DNA from: Ilex aquifolium
Lineage: Eukaryota > Streptophyta > Magnoliopsida > Aquifoliales > Aquifoliaceae
Assembly: GCA_951799425.1 (NCBI GenBank)
Contig: OX637396.1
Span: 33,162,701 to 33,226,700, forward strand
DNA length: 64,000 nt
Reading direction: 5' to 3'
Position numbers and translations under genes: made by a program. Of the stretch, positions 39,912-51,599 are shown in pieces. The notes below the pieces were generated by a model, which searched no databases, was not told where the DNA came from, and saw only the letters and a list, made by a program, of their open reading frames with translations. Numbering within the stretch: position 1 is the first letter of the stretch; each line of letters starts with the position of its first letter.

Positions 39912-42843
39912 TTTTTTTTTTTTTTGATCAAGACAAGATAATAAGAGAATATATTAAATAGGAAAATTCTGATTACAGTCAGAGAGAAGGAAAGCCTTAA
40001 GCTCGGGAAGGGGGAAGCCTAACCAGTCAAAAGGGAGGGAACTGGTTAGATGGGAGACTGCCACCCAATGAGCGGTCATATTACAGGTCCGAGGCTTGTG
40101 TAAAAAACTAAGGTTATGTAACCTAGCATAATATCTAATGTCCTCCAAAATAGAACAAATCTCTCATGGGGGAGCATCTTCAGTAGAGCAAAGCTTAATA
40201 ATACAAAAACAATCATTCATAATGGTAGCATTGGAAAGAAGTAAGGCATCAGCAATCAAATAAGCTTGGCGCACAGCCTCTGCTTCAGCTGTCAAGGGGG
40301 AGAATGCAAGAAAAGATTTGGAAGATCCAAAGACCATCTCACCATTAGCTTTATACACCACCACCCCAGAAGCAGACATTCTGGATTTGGGGCAAAAAGA
40401 ACCATCACAGCAAATAAGGAGATCATTCACCAGAGGAGGCTCCTGAATCTCCAAGTCCAAAGAAGCAGACAAAACATAATGGCCAGTAGCCTCCACTATA
40501 AACTGATCACTCCACAAACTTTGAGCTCGAGCAACGGCCGTGAAGGAATTAACTTCCTCTGCACAAAAAACCTTATGGTTCCTTGAATTCCAGATAACCC
40601 AGCCCACTGTAGCCACTTTGCCCAGAATATCAAGCCGACTCTGGGAGTCCCCAACCAAATCCAAAATCCAAGAGGTTCTTTGAGCCACAGAGAGAAAGGA
40701 GCTCCCCTCCCACTTGAAGGCGAGATTCAGACCAAACCATACCTTAGAAGTCCAGACACAATCAAATAAAAGATGTTCAATGGATTCAGGAAACCTCAAG
40801 CAAACAGGACAGCAAGGAGAGGAAGCACATTTTCGCCGAAATAAGTTTTCCTAAGTAGCAAGAATATTATGGCATGCCCGCCACCAAAAGTGCTTAACCT
40901 TCGGTAAGGCCTTCATATTCCAGATAGTGCGCCAAAGCTTGGGATGAGGGAGAACTGAGGTGCTACACTCCGCTAGAACTCTCTCAAGACTAAAACCCAA
41001 CCTATACCCAGACCTAACGGTGTAGTTCCCATTACTTGTAGGCCACCAAAACCTGTAATTAGCACCACCCCTGAACGACAAAGGAATGGCCGAAATGGCC
41101 TTGACATCCGCTCTGGAGACAACATAATCAATTTTGGAAATATCCCATCTGAAAGGGTTCAATTTAATAAAATCCTCCACTTTGGTAATAAGACAGTCAG
41201 TGGGTTTTGGGGATTGGATAGCAAGAGAGGGGGAAAGGGGAATCCATTTATCAGCCCAAAAGTCAACATCCCTGCCATTACCAATATGCCACATTAATCC
41301 CTTTTCAAGCAGAGATCTTCCAACCAAGAGACTGCTTCAAGCCCAGGAAGGCCTACATCCCCGCTTAGCCTTGAGAAAATCATTATTGGGAAAATAAATA
41401 GCTTTAGTGAACTTTGCCCAGAACGAGTCTGGTTGGTGGATAAGTCTCCAGTTAGATTCCACTCTTCTCTGCTGCCCCCTTCCACCAAAAATTCCTGACC
41501 AGAGCATTCAACTTGTCACAGAAGCTCTTGGGAAAAGCCACCACAGACATGACATAATTGGGAATAGCTTGAATAACAGCCTTGATCAAAACTTCCTTCC
41601 CAGCATGAGTCAGACAAGTACTTTTCCAACCTTGGAGCTTTTGCATCACTCTTTCCAGTAAGTAGCCAAAAACAGCCCCCTTTGAACGACCCCAGGCAGT
41701 GGGGATACCCAAATACTTGGCTTGCTGGGGAAGAGGTTGCATTCCTAACAGGTTACACAAAAAGGCCCTTTGATCAACAGAGGCATTGGAAGAAAAGATA
41801 ATCCCAGACTTTTGGAGATTAGCACGTTGGCCAGAGGCCTTACAATATATCTGCAGGATCCTGATGAGTTTATGGACATAAGATTCCTTTGCTTTCAGGA
41901 AAAAAAAAAGAGTCATCCGCAAAAAATAAATGGGAAATCATCGGGCTTCTTCTCTTTACTTTAATTCCCATAATGCGCTTGTTCTCCACACTCTTCGTAA
42001 TCATGGACGAAAACACATCAACAACAAAAAGGAACAAATAAGGGGATAAAGGGTCGCCTTGCCTGATACCCCGTTGGGGCCTAACATCACAGCAACATCC
42101 CCCATTCAAAAACACCTGGTATGAGATTGTTGAGACACATTGCATCACAAGATGGACCCAACGACAGTCAAACCCCAGGGCAAGCAGTGTAGCTTCCAAA
42201 AAATCACATTCGACTCTGTCATAGGCCTTGCTAATGTCCATTTTGATCACCAGTTCCGGGATTCTGTCTCTTTTTTTTCCTTTAAGATGGTGAAAAACCT
42301 CGTTGGCAACAAATATGATATCTTGAATTTGACGATTAGGGATAAAAGCAACCTGATGAGGAGAAATGATAGAACCTAACATAAATTTCATCCTATTGGC
42401 CATAACCTTCGAAATCACCTTGTATACAAAATTGCACAGTGCAATAGGTCTGAATTGGGAAATAGATTCCGGGGCAGCCTCTTTTGGAATAAGAACAATA
42501 TTAGTGCGATTGATACCAGCAGACAGATGACCCCCATCAAAAAAATCCTTAACCATTCTGAAGACATCATGACCCACAATGTGCCAAAAGTGGTGGAAGA
42601 AAATCCCAGGAAAACCATCAGGTCCAGGAGCCTTGAGAGCTCCCAGTTCAGACACCGCACTCCACACTTCGGGGACTGTGATTTCACGCAAGAGGGAATG
42701 GTTCATATCAGCAGACACTCTATTACAAACCACACCAAGAGTTTCAGACCAGTCCCTTTCCCCACTAGATGTAAAAAGCTTCTGAAAATAGGCTTGGATG
42801 TGAGAGCTAATATCCTCATCTCCTTCAATCCATTCAGCGTCAT
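39912..42843 (-). pseudogene. LINE ORF2, 3' part: reverse transcriptase, zf-RVT, RNase H
   Basis: On the minus strand 42843-41900 carries the reverse transcriptase up to FADD. 41900-41450 carries the thumb region (LQKSGIIFSS, KYLGIP, WKSTCLTHAGKEVLIKAV). 41330-40850 carries the post-RT segment (GNGRDVDFWADKWIP). 40800-39950 carries zf-RVT (SIEHLLFDC) and RNase H (CDGSF, AEAEAVR, MNDCFCIIKLCSTEDAPP). The aspartates and glutamate of the RNase H core are present. Two nonsense and at least two frame defects make it inactive. Confidence 0.85.
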
Positions 42844-44006
42844 TGATTAACCATCTGTAAAACCCGGGTAAATTTGAACTTTTTCTGAAAAATGGCAAAA
42901 CGGTAATTTGCCACTATAATGCGTATTTAAAATACTCATGGTTCTAGAGTTCGGATGACACAACGGACTTCGCCGTTAGATTCGTATCGCGAAATCTAGT
43001 TACCCTGTCAAATTTCATCGAAATTCGAGATAGTCGGATTTTGCACGTATTTCGAGGCGATTAGGTGGCAGCTGACCTCACAAAGGTCCCCACAAATAAA
43101 TTTTATAAAATTTCCTTATAATTGAATTAAAGTTCAAATAAAATTAATTTGAACTTAAATAGGGATGAAATTAATCGTTTTCGGGGTAGAAACGGACCCG
43201 GGAAAGAGGGGGGCGTGTGGCGCGATCTGAGCCAAGTCTTTAAAACTATAAATAGGCCTAAATATCTGATTTTGGGCAGAATGTCTTCACAATTCTGCTG
43301 GTTTCTCACGTTGGAGAGGAAGAGAGGAGAGAAAGTGAGTTTTCAAGTTTTCTTTCGACGATTCACGGAGTTCCGTCGGTCGGAATCCATCGAGCCAGGA
43401 ATTTAACTTCATCTCCTCGACGAGGGCTACGCGTACGTACCAAGAACGAGGAATTTCACCGAAGATCCAAAGGAGGAGATTTGGGAAAATCAAGTTTTGG
43501 AGTTGGTATTGGTGTTCTTGAAGTCTCTACACTTCGGTTTACGCTTCAAGAGGTAGGGATCTTCCTACTTTGGTTTATTTACACCCTATGGTGTCCATAG
43601 GAAATGGTGGGTTGTTTTGAGTGTTTTAACACTTACCCATTAGAGTTGGTTTAATGGAAATGGTAGGCACAATTCTAGTGTGAATTGGTAGTTAGAAATT
43701 GCTAGTTTGTGATTTCTAAGATGTTTTGATAATTGGGTATGTAAAAATCATATATTATGATTTTTTTAGAGTTATGTGATAAATTTAGCCATGTTATGTG
43801 ATTACATGATTTGGTGTCTTGAAGGTGTACGATAAAATGCCTATATGAAATAAAGTGTGTTAATTGCATGAGATTTGTGATAACATGCTTGAATGGTGTG
43901 GTAAAGAGAAATCACATGTTTAAGATATGAATTACAATGGGAAATGAAATGTTGATATGCATGCTTGTGTTATATTGACATCGTGAAGAATTATGGGAAT
44001 TATATG

Positions 44007-45331
44007 TGTGACGACCCGTATATAAATTAATCATTAACACGTTAATTAAGTCGTTAATTATGATTCTATATAATTAAAAATTATTTTTTTAGAAATTTCA
44101 AATGAACAAATGGACCTCAAATATAAACTCTTCGCTTGAAAACGAGTCAAATGACTATAACTTAAGCCAAACATCGTAATACTATAATAAATTAATATAT
44201 TCATATTTATATATATAGAGATATTTATGTGAAAGTTACTATGCTATATTTTTACAAGATTTGGTATCCTATTCTAGATTTGGAAACGTGTAGAAAGAAA
44301 AAAAAAAAAAAGAGAGAGAGAGAGAAAGGACACCTGTCCATGAGTTGCTTGGGGACCAAGCATATCTTGGCTATAAATAGCCAAGCTCAGGTGCTTGAAC
44401 GGCATAGCAGGAGAAGAAAAAGAGAGAAGGAGAGAGAAGAAGAGAAAGAGAGAGAAAGAAAGAAATTTATGAGGTTTTGGGGTCAAAAATTGAGCAGTGA
44501 TTTTATTTTAGATCGTTATCAAATTCAACTATTTCATTCGCAGTATTTCGAATTTCGCATCTATTCAAGTCATTCATGGATTTGAGGTACGGGGTAGTAT
44601 ACAATATGCTCCTGTATTTTAAATCTCTTTGCAAAGAGTGTCCTTTCGTTATCTGAAATTTGTATTCCTATTGATTATTCTGATTGATACGAAATTCTGG
44701 CAATGTTATCGGTTGACCTGTACGTTGGGCTAAATACTTTGGGACTGATTCGTACATATACGAAGTGAACTTGGGGGCATAGTTGGTGAAATGTGATTAT
44801 AGCCCTACGGGGTGCGATTGTGATTACAGCCCTGAGGGGTGTAATTGTTCGATATGAGTATGGATTTTAAATGCCCAAGTGTCACTTGTCATGTTACCAA
44901 GATGACCCCAGTATAAGGTCATGTTTGATAAAAATTGAGCTATGTGACTTATCGAATTGGATTCCTGATTCTTTTATCTATGAGTGTCTATTGATTGAAT
45001 TATTTGGTATTTGATCATTTATATTCTTTTCTCGTTGAGCATATTGTTTCCTGTCATATTGTATACTTCCCCGCCTTTAATATTTTTCAGGATTATCTCA
45101 GAAGGAAGGACCAGAGTTGATATTTGAGGAATCGAAGACGGAAGAATCATGATATAATTTTTAACTTTGTATATTGAGGATATTATTTTTATTATTTGGA
45201 GATCCAAATTGTGATTATAAATTTATTCAGGCAATTAGAGCTCTGGCCCTGTATTCGGAGATTTATTCGTGGTTTATTATCGATCGATTGATTTAATTCA
45301 AGTAATGGGTCCGAGAAATCGGGGCGTTACA
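44007..45331 (+). repeat. 5' LTR of the short LTR element
   Basis: 1325 bp. Contains an A-rich then (GA)n tract near 44290-44325, TATA motif GCTATAAATAGCC at about 44370, and CTCTTTGCAAAGAG near 44627. Confidence 0.87.
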
Positions 45332-45611
45332 AAGTGGTATCAGAGCTTAGGTATTAGATCTTATATGAGTCTTGTGGGAAGATCATCTTTCGCTGTAGGT
45401 GTAGAAGTTGAAGTGTGCGGAGAAAGTCAACCAATTCTCATTAGACGGAGGTATAAGTTGAAATTCATATCAAAATCTTGGGTTATATAGTAAAGTGTTG
45501 AAAAGTGGTATCACAGTGCGCAGCGGATATTCGTGCAAGGTATTCGTACTTATTTTATTCTTGAGGTTATTATCGAATTTCGGGGATGAAATTCTTTTTA
45601 AGGGGGTAGAT
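45332..45611 (+). other. Interior of the short LTR element: primer site and polypurine tract only
   Basis: AAGTGGTATCAGAGCTTAGG at the left gives the primer site. A second AAGTGGTATCACAGTGCG lies near 45505. AAGGGGGTAGA ends the interior. The open frame across the left part is too short to call. Confidence 0.75.
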
Positions 45612-46933
45612 TGTGACAACCCGTATATAAATTAATCATTAACACGTTAATTAAGTCGTTAATTATGATTCTATATAATTAAAAATTATTTTTTTAGAAA
45701 TTTCAAATGAATAAATGGACCTCAAATATAAACTATTCGCTTGAAAACGAGTCAAATGACTATAACTTAGGCCAAACATCGTAATCCTATAATAAATTAA
45801 TATATTCATATTTATATATATAGAGATATTTATGTGAAAGTTACTATGCTATATTTTTACAAGATTTGGTATCCTATTCTAGATTTGGAAACGTGTAGAA
45901 AGAAAAAAAAAAAAAAAGAGAGAGAGAAAGGACACCTGTCCATGAGTTGCTTGGGGACCAAGCATATCTTGGCTATAAATAGCCAAGCTCAGGTGCTTGA
46001 ACGGCATAGCAGGAGAAGAAAAAGAGAGAAGGAGAGAGAGGAAGAGAAAGAGAGAGAAAGAAAGAAATTTATGAGGTTTTGGGGTCAAAAATTGAGCAGT
46101 GATTTTATTTTAGATCGTTATCAAATTCAACTATTTCATTCGCGGTATTTCGAATTTCGCATCTATTCAAGTCATTCATGGATTTGAGGTACGGGGTAGT
46201 ATACAATATGCTCCTGTATTTTAAATCTCTTTGCAAAGAGTGTCCTTTCGTTATCTAAAATTTGTATTCCTATTGATTATTCTGATTGATACGAAATTCT
46301 GGCAATGTTATCGGTTGACCTGTGCGTTGGGCTAAATACTTTGGGACTGATCGGTACATATACAAAGTGAACTTGGGGGCATAGTTGGTGAAATGTGATT
46401 ATAGCCCTACGGGGTGCGATTGTGATTACAGCCCTGAGGGGTGTAATGGTTCGATATGAGTATGGATTTTAAATGCCCAAGTGTCACTTGTCATGTTACC
46501 AAGATGACCCCAGTATAAGGTCATGTTTGATAGAAATTGAGCTATGTGACTTATCGAATTGGATTCCTGATTCTTTTATCTATGAGTGTCTATCGATTGA
46601 ATTATTTGGTATTTGATCATTTATATTCTTTTCTCGTTGAGCATATTGTTTCCTGTCATATTGTATACTTCCCCGCCTTTAATATTTTTCAGGATTATCT
46701 CGGAAGGAAGGACCAGAGTTGATATTTGAGAAATCGAAGACGGAAGAATCATGATATAATTTTTAACTTTGTATATTGAGGATATTATTTTTATTATTTG
46801 GAGATCCAAATTGTGATTATAAATTTATTCAGGCAATTAGAGCTCTGGCCCTGTATTCGGAGATTTATTCGTGGTTTATTATCGATCAATTGATTTAATT
46901 CAAGTAACGGGTCCGAGAAATCGGGGCGTTACA
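45612..46933 (+). repeat. 3' LTR of the short LTR element
   Basis: 1322 bp. Differs from 44007-45331 at roughly twenty positions plus small length changes in the A and GA runs, indicating a fairly recent insertion. Confidence 0.87.
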
Positions 46934-47828
46934 ATATGCTCATGATATAATTTTGCCATGGGATACGTGAAATGTATTGATATTGTTAATATGTCATCGT
47001 TGTGCAATGGGACATCATAGTGCATATGCACAGTAACATTGCATCATGTGGGTGTGTGCATGGTTGTCGTCAACACCACACTTGGTGGATGACGAGTGGG
47101 CTCAATTAAGCTTGGTCGAAGACCTGGCCGAGTCGCACGGGTTGCATGGTGATTAGGGTTGGGGTTAGCAAGAAGGGATTAGAAGATCCCTCGGGTGCAA
47201 GGCCCGGTGGTTGGGATATGCACTCCTTGGCTTGGTCCATGAAGTGTGTGGGTGTACGCAGAGCCCTTGGTGGAAGTCCATAAATTCCGAGTAGGTTGGA
47301 GACCCTTGGTGTAAGCCCATGAACATCCACTCCATACAAAGACCCTAGATTGGTAAAAGTCATTTGATGTGCAACATAAATTACGGTTCCATACATATTG
47401 ACACTTGCATGTGTTGAGGAGCTGGGAATGGCTCGGGTTGAATATGCATGAGTGAGTCTCATCTCATTTTAGAGCATGACATGATAAATTCCAACATTGA
47501 ATGCATATTCTTGCTTGGAATATTATGGATTGTTGTTTGTTGCATGTGAGCATTGCATATGCATCTAGGGTGGGGAGTAGCCTCTGTAGGAGATACTCTA
47601 TTGAGCGTTGCTCACCCTATACCGGAAAACATTTCAGGTGCGGGTTTTACGCCGACGGACGGCACTCACTCGGGCACTTGAGGAGGAAGAAAAGCCGACT
47701 TGTGGCTTCAATCCATTTTTTGTGTAAAATAAGACTTGTAATTAAATTTTGGCATGTAATGTATATAAAAGGGTTGGAACTTAAACTTATATTAACTATG
47801 TTTGATGCATAGGGGTGATATGTGTATA

Positions 47829-47925
47829 TGTTACACTTTTACAAGCCATGTTACACTTTTACATGACAATGTTACACTTTTACAGGCCATGTTACACTTT
47901 TACAATTCAATGTCACACTTCATAC
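47829..47925. repeat. Short tandem repeat of ATGTTACACTTTTACA units
   Basis: Four to five copies of a unit of about 21-26 bp (TGTTACACTTTTACA plus a variable spacer) inside the solo LTR right arm. Possibly a regulatory repeat of that LTR family. Confidence 0.75.
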
Positions 47926-48202
47926 GTCAACATAGCAATCCCAGTTTTAGGGGCGTCAAAAGTATGGATAAGTGCGTGGTCATTATTTTATATTGGACAT
48001 CGGATGGGTCATGTGAATGTATATTGCACATGTTGTGTTTTGGGTAGAGCTCCCCGTACAAAGGAGACTCTGCCCATATTTTTGTTAAATTAAGGACCCC
48101 GGTAAATGGGGCATAACGGCGTGATATCGAGTTCCTCGGTATCCACGGGTATTATGCGGGTTGATGGATAATCAATGGACCCCCGGATTTTGGGGCCTCA
48201 CA

Positions 48203-49635
48203 CCATCAAAAGTGCTATTTTATTATATTTAATGATTGGTTAATTACATATTATTTGTGATTAAATGTGTTAAATTCCGTGATTTTCTAGTTTGATATTT
48301 TTTCTAATTGTTTGATTTATTTTGCAGGTAAATTAGTTGATTTAAAGTAATAATGGATAATGAAAGAGAAACAATCACTAGAGGAAGAATCACAATTGAT
48401 AAAGATTCAAGATTCAAGATTGAGATAGGAAGACTTGAAGATAACTCAACATTTTAATCCTTATAAGAGTCCAAGTGAGAAGAAAACTCATTTAAAGTTG
48501 GATTAGGAAAGTTTCCTAGAAGATAAGGATTTGACACGTCTTCAGTATTTTTGTCATAACTTTTTACTCTGATATTGGATTGACCTTATTTTTGAGGGGT
48601 TGGAAAGAAGACTCCAAGGGCTACAAAAGAGTATTTTACGTAAATTTCGTGATTCAGCCTCTAAATATGCGAAATTCAAGCTTGAAGTCTGGACAGATTT
48701 TGTACCCGCGGCCTCCAAGATTTTATGCACGGGATTTAACTTTAAAAGACTTATCTTTGGGAAAGGAATTCCTTCCAAGCCAACATTAGATCTCCTACCT
48801 ATACCTATGATTTATTTTACTATAAATAGGGGCTCTCATCTATTGAGAGGAAAGAAATTAGAATTATAATTAGGATTGAGATTATTTTTTTTTTCTCATC
48901 TTTTCTTTTCTAGTTTTTGTTTTAAGTGCGATGGCTTGCTAAAAGCCCAACTAAAGCTAGGGGAGATAGTTTCAATGAAACACGATATTTATTATTGATT
49001 TTATGTTATTTTTTATGCATGATTTATTCTTTTAATTTAATTCTTGTCTTTTAGTAAATTTTTTGCTCTTTATAATTTCTTGATTTGTTGTGCCACGTAC
49101 ATCGAATGCTTGAGATTCTCTGCGAGTCAAATAACTGGTTATTTCATGCTTGAATTAATTAATAAGAATTTCTCATAAGATAGTTGATTTATTATTTGCT
49201 ATAAAATAAGATTTACCTGTTAGAAAGCTTGATTTATCGTAGACTCCGGGCACGGTAATTGCTTGTGATCTACAAATAAATTCTTATATTTATTCAGATA
49301 ATTCTTGAATTATAACTTTTGATGTTTTCATATTATCACTGCTAAATATTCCGATTGGGATCACTCATCAGTTGATTCTCAATTGAGTTCAAAAACTTGA
49401 TCATTAATAATTACTGTGTGGATTTGAAAGGGTATCTCCGATGTTTTAGTATTTTCAATTACTGTTTTAAAATCAAATTTCAAAATATCTACAACAATTC
49501 TTTCAAAGCAATCTTATTTTATTTTTCTTTGTGTTCTGAGTTTTTATCAATTCCCTGTGGTTCGACCTCGGACTTCCGAGTATTATATTACTTCGCACAA
49601 CCTACACTTGGGTTTACATAATTAAAGTTGTAACA
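48203..49635 (+). repeat. 5' LTR of the Athila element (main piece)
   Basis: Aligns end to end with 57282-58722 apart from the first 12 bp, which lie at 42844-42855 on the other side of a younger insertion. TATAAATA at 48822-48829 is the probable LTR promoter. Ends AAAGTTGTAACA. Confidence 0.93.
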
Positions 49636-49641
49636 AATTTT

Positions 49642-49660
49642 TGACGCCGTTGCCGGGGAA
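49642..49660 (+). other. Primer binding site of the Athila element
   Basis: TGACGCCGTTGCCGGGGAA lies 6 bp after the 5' LTR and is complementary to the 3' end of plant tRNA-Asp apart from a mismatch, as known for Athila elements. Confidence 0.8.
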
Positions 49661-49814
49661 TTGAAAGACAAGGAGCCATCACATCTTTTGAGGTTTACGG
49701 TTTTTGCGATTCGTTGGAGATCCGGTAACTTCGTTCCAATTTTTTATTTACTTTAGTCATTTTATTGCAATTTATTTTCTTTTTGTTATTTAATTTAGAT
49801 TCCTTTTTTATTTA

Positions 49815-51250
49815 GTTTGTTTATTTGTTTTATGAGTTCTTGGAATCGTGACTTAAGTGGTCGTTTGATAAGAGAAGATTTAGATACTCTGTTTGGAAAT
49901 TTATTTGGTTCATCTGATTCAAATCATTCGTTGCATACAATGGCTGCTAATCCTAATAACAATAGACAACATAATTTTCCTGAACGTGAGGATCATGAGG
50001 ATAGGGTAAGTAATCATGATGAGAATGATGTTGATAATTTAAATGCTAATCATGGTCGGACTTTGCGTGATTTTCTACAACCTGCACGTCACACTGCACC
50101 CTCATGCATCGTTTTCTCATTAAATGCCACAAATTTTGTTTTTAAACCTGACATAATTGTATTACTTCCAAAATTTAATGGCATGGAATCTGAAAACCCG
50201 TACTTGCACATTAGAGACTTTGAGGAGGTATGTGCCATATTTCATGATCAGACTGTGTCAGTAGATACAATCAGGTTGAAACTGTTCCCCTTTTCACTAA
50301 AGGAAAAAACTAAGACTTGGTTGCATGCACTAAGATCTAGGTCCATAGGCACATGGTCAGAGATGCAAAGAGAATTTCTGAAAAAGTTTTTTCCCACACA
50401 TCGCACAAACTCTTTAAAAAGACAAATAACGAATTTTTCTCTAAAAGAGTCTGAAAATTTTTATCAAAGCTGGGATAGATTTAAAGACCTTCTTGCATCT
50501 TGCCCACATCATGGTTATGAGAGCTGGCGTGTTATAAGTTTTTTTATGAGGGACTGAGCCCACAAATGCGTCAGTTTGTAGAAATGATGTGCAATGGTGA
50601 CTTTATGAATAAGGAATCGGACGAGGCTTTAGACTATCTAGATCAATTAGCCGAGAATGCACAGTCTTGGGATACGATTTCTCAAGAACCTCCTAAAAGT
50701 AAGACCACACAATCAACATCAAGTGGGGGTAAATATCAGCTGAGGGAGGAAGATGACCTAGGAGCTAGACTTGCCATCTTAGCTAGAAGGGTAGAAGCCA
50801 TGGAATTGAAAATGGTTAATGAAATTGACACAGTACTTGTTGAAGAGGTCTGCAGTATTTGTGAGATTCCTGGACACCTCATGAAGGAGTGTCCAACATT
50901 ACCTGTTCTTAAAGATGTTTTACAAGATCAAGCAAATGTTGCAAACACTTTTACAAAACCGTACAACAACCCTTATTCAAATACATATAATCCTGGGTGG
51001 AAGAATCATCCAAATTTTAGTTTGAGGAATGAGAATCATGCATCACAAGCACCTAAACAAAATTCCTCTAACTTCACACCCTATATCCCACCCCCAAAGA
51101 GAAATATTGAGGAAGTGTTCTCACAATTCATGCAGAGTCAGACTGAATATAACAGACAAAATACACAGACAATTGAAGATATGAGGAGTGCAATCACTAA
51201 ATTGACCACTGATCCTTGCCATCAGGAAAAAGCGTAAGTTCCTAGCCTAA
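49815..51250 (+). pseudogene. gag region of the Athila element (fossil)
   Basis: Contains the retrotransposon gag core (LPKFNGMESENPYLHIRDFE, FPFSLKEKTKTWLHAL, EMQREFLKKFFP) followed by a zinc-knuckle-like C-x2-C-x4-H-x4-C segment (CSICEIPGHLMKEC). Broken. Confidence 0.85.
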
Positions 51251-51599
51251 CCCCAACCAAATCCACAAGGTCAATTTAATGTGAATGAACCTTGCACTTC
51301 TAACAATATTCATGAGCAAGTCAAGTCTATCACCACACTCCGTAGTGGAAAAGAAATTGATAAAACTATTTCTACTCCAGTTCAAGAATCTAAAATAATT
51401 TCAAAACCTATAGAGAGTGGTGATGAACTTGACCCAACCAATTTCAATAAGCCTGAGAATTATGTCGCATCTGCACCATTCCCACAGAGATTACTTACCT
51501 CTATCAAGCCAAATATGCACAATGATATGTTAGAGATTTTTAAGCAGGTGAAAATCAACATTTCCTTGTTGGATGCCATAAAATAAATACCTTCTTATG

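Larger units (their letters stand above)
44007..46933 (+). mobile_element. Short non-autonomous LTR element: two 1.32-kb LTRs around a 280-bp interior (fossil)
   Basis: Flanked by ATATG (44002-44006 and 46934-46938). LTRs at 44007-45331 and 45612-46933 both run from TGTGAC to GGGGCGTTACA and are nearly identical. The interior 45332-45611 starts with an initiator-Met-tRNA-type primer site (TGGTATCAGAGCTT) and ends with a purine tract (AAGGGGGTAGA). It has all end signals but no gag or pol. Confidence 0.85.
42856..48202 (+). mobile_element. Solo LTR of another LTR family inserted in the Athila 5' LTR (fossil)
   Basis: Begins TGTAAAACCCGGG, ends GGGGCCTCACA, and is flanked by CCATC on both sides (42851-42855, 48203-48207). 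Without its own insert (44007-46933) it is about 2.4 kb. A TATA motif (CTATAAATAGG) lies near 43247. No coding sequence, primer site or second LTR is seen, so a solo LTR left by recombination is the simplest reading. Confidence 0.75.

Noticed and set aside
44229-46187. Two nearly identical 117-118 codon frames rich in K, R and E
   Set aside because: They lie in the two LTRs of the short LTR element and are opened by the (GA)n tract; not genes.
47106-47462. 118-codon minus-strand frame
   Set aside because: Lies wholly in the right arm of the solo LTR; no homology recognised and no promoter or splice context.
48580-48869. Short frames repeated at about 57670-57955
   Set aside because: Same positions within the two Athila LTRs; chance frames in a repeat.
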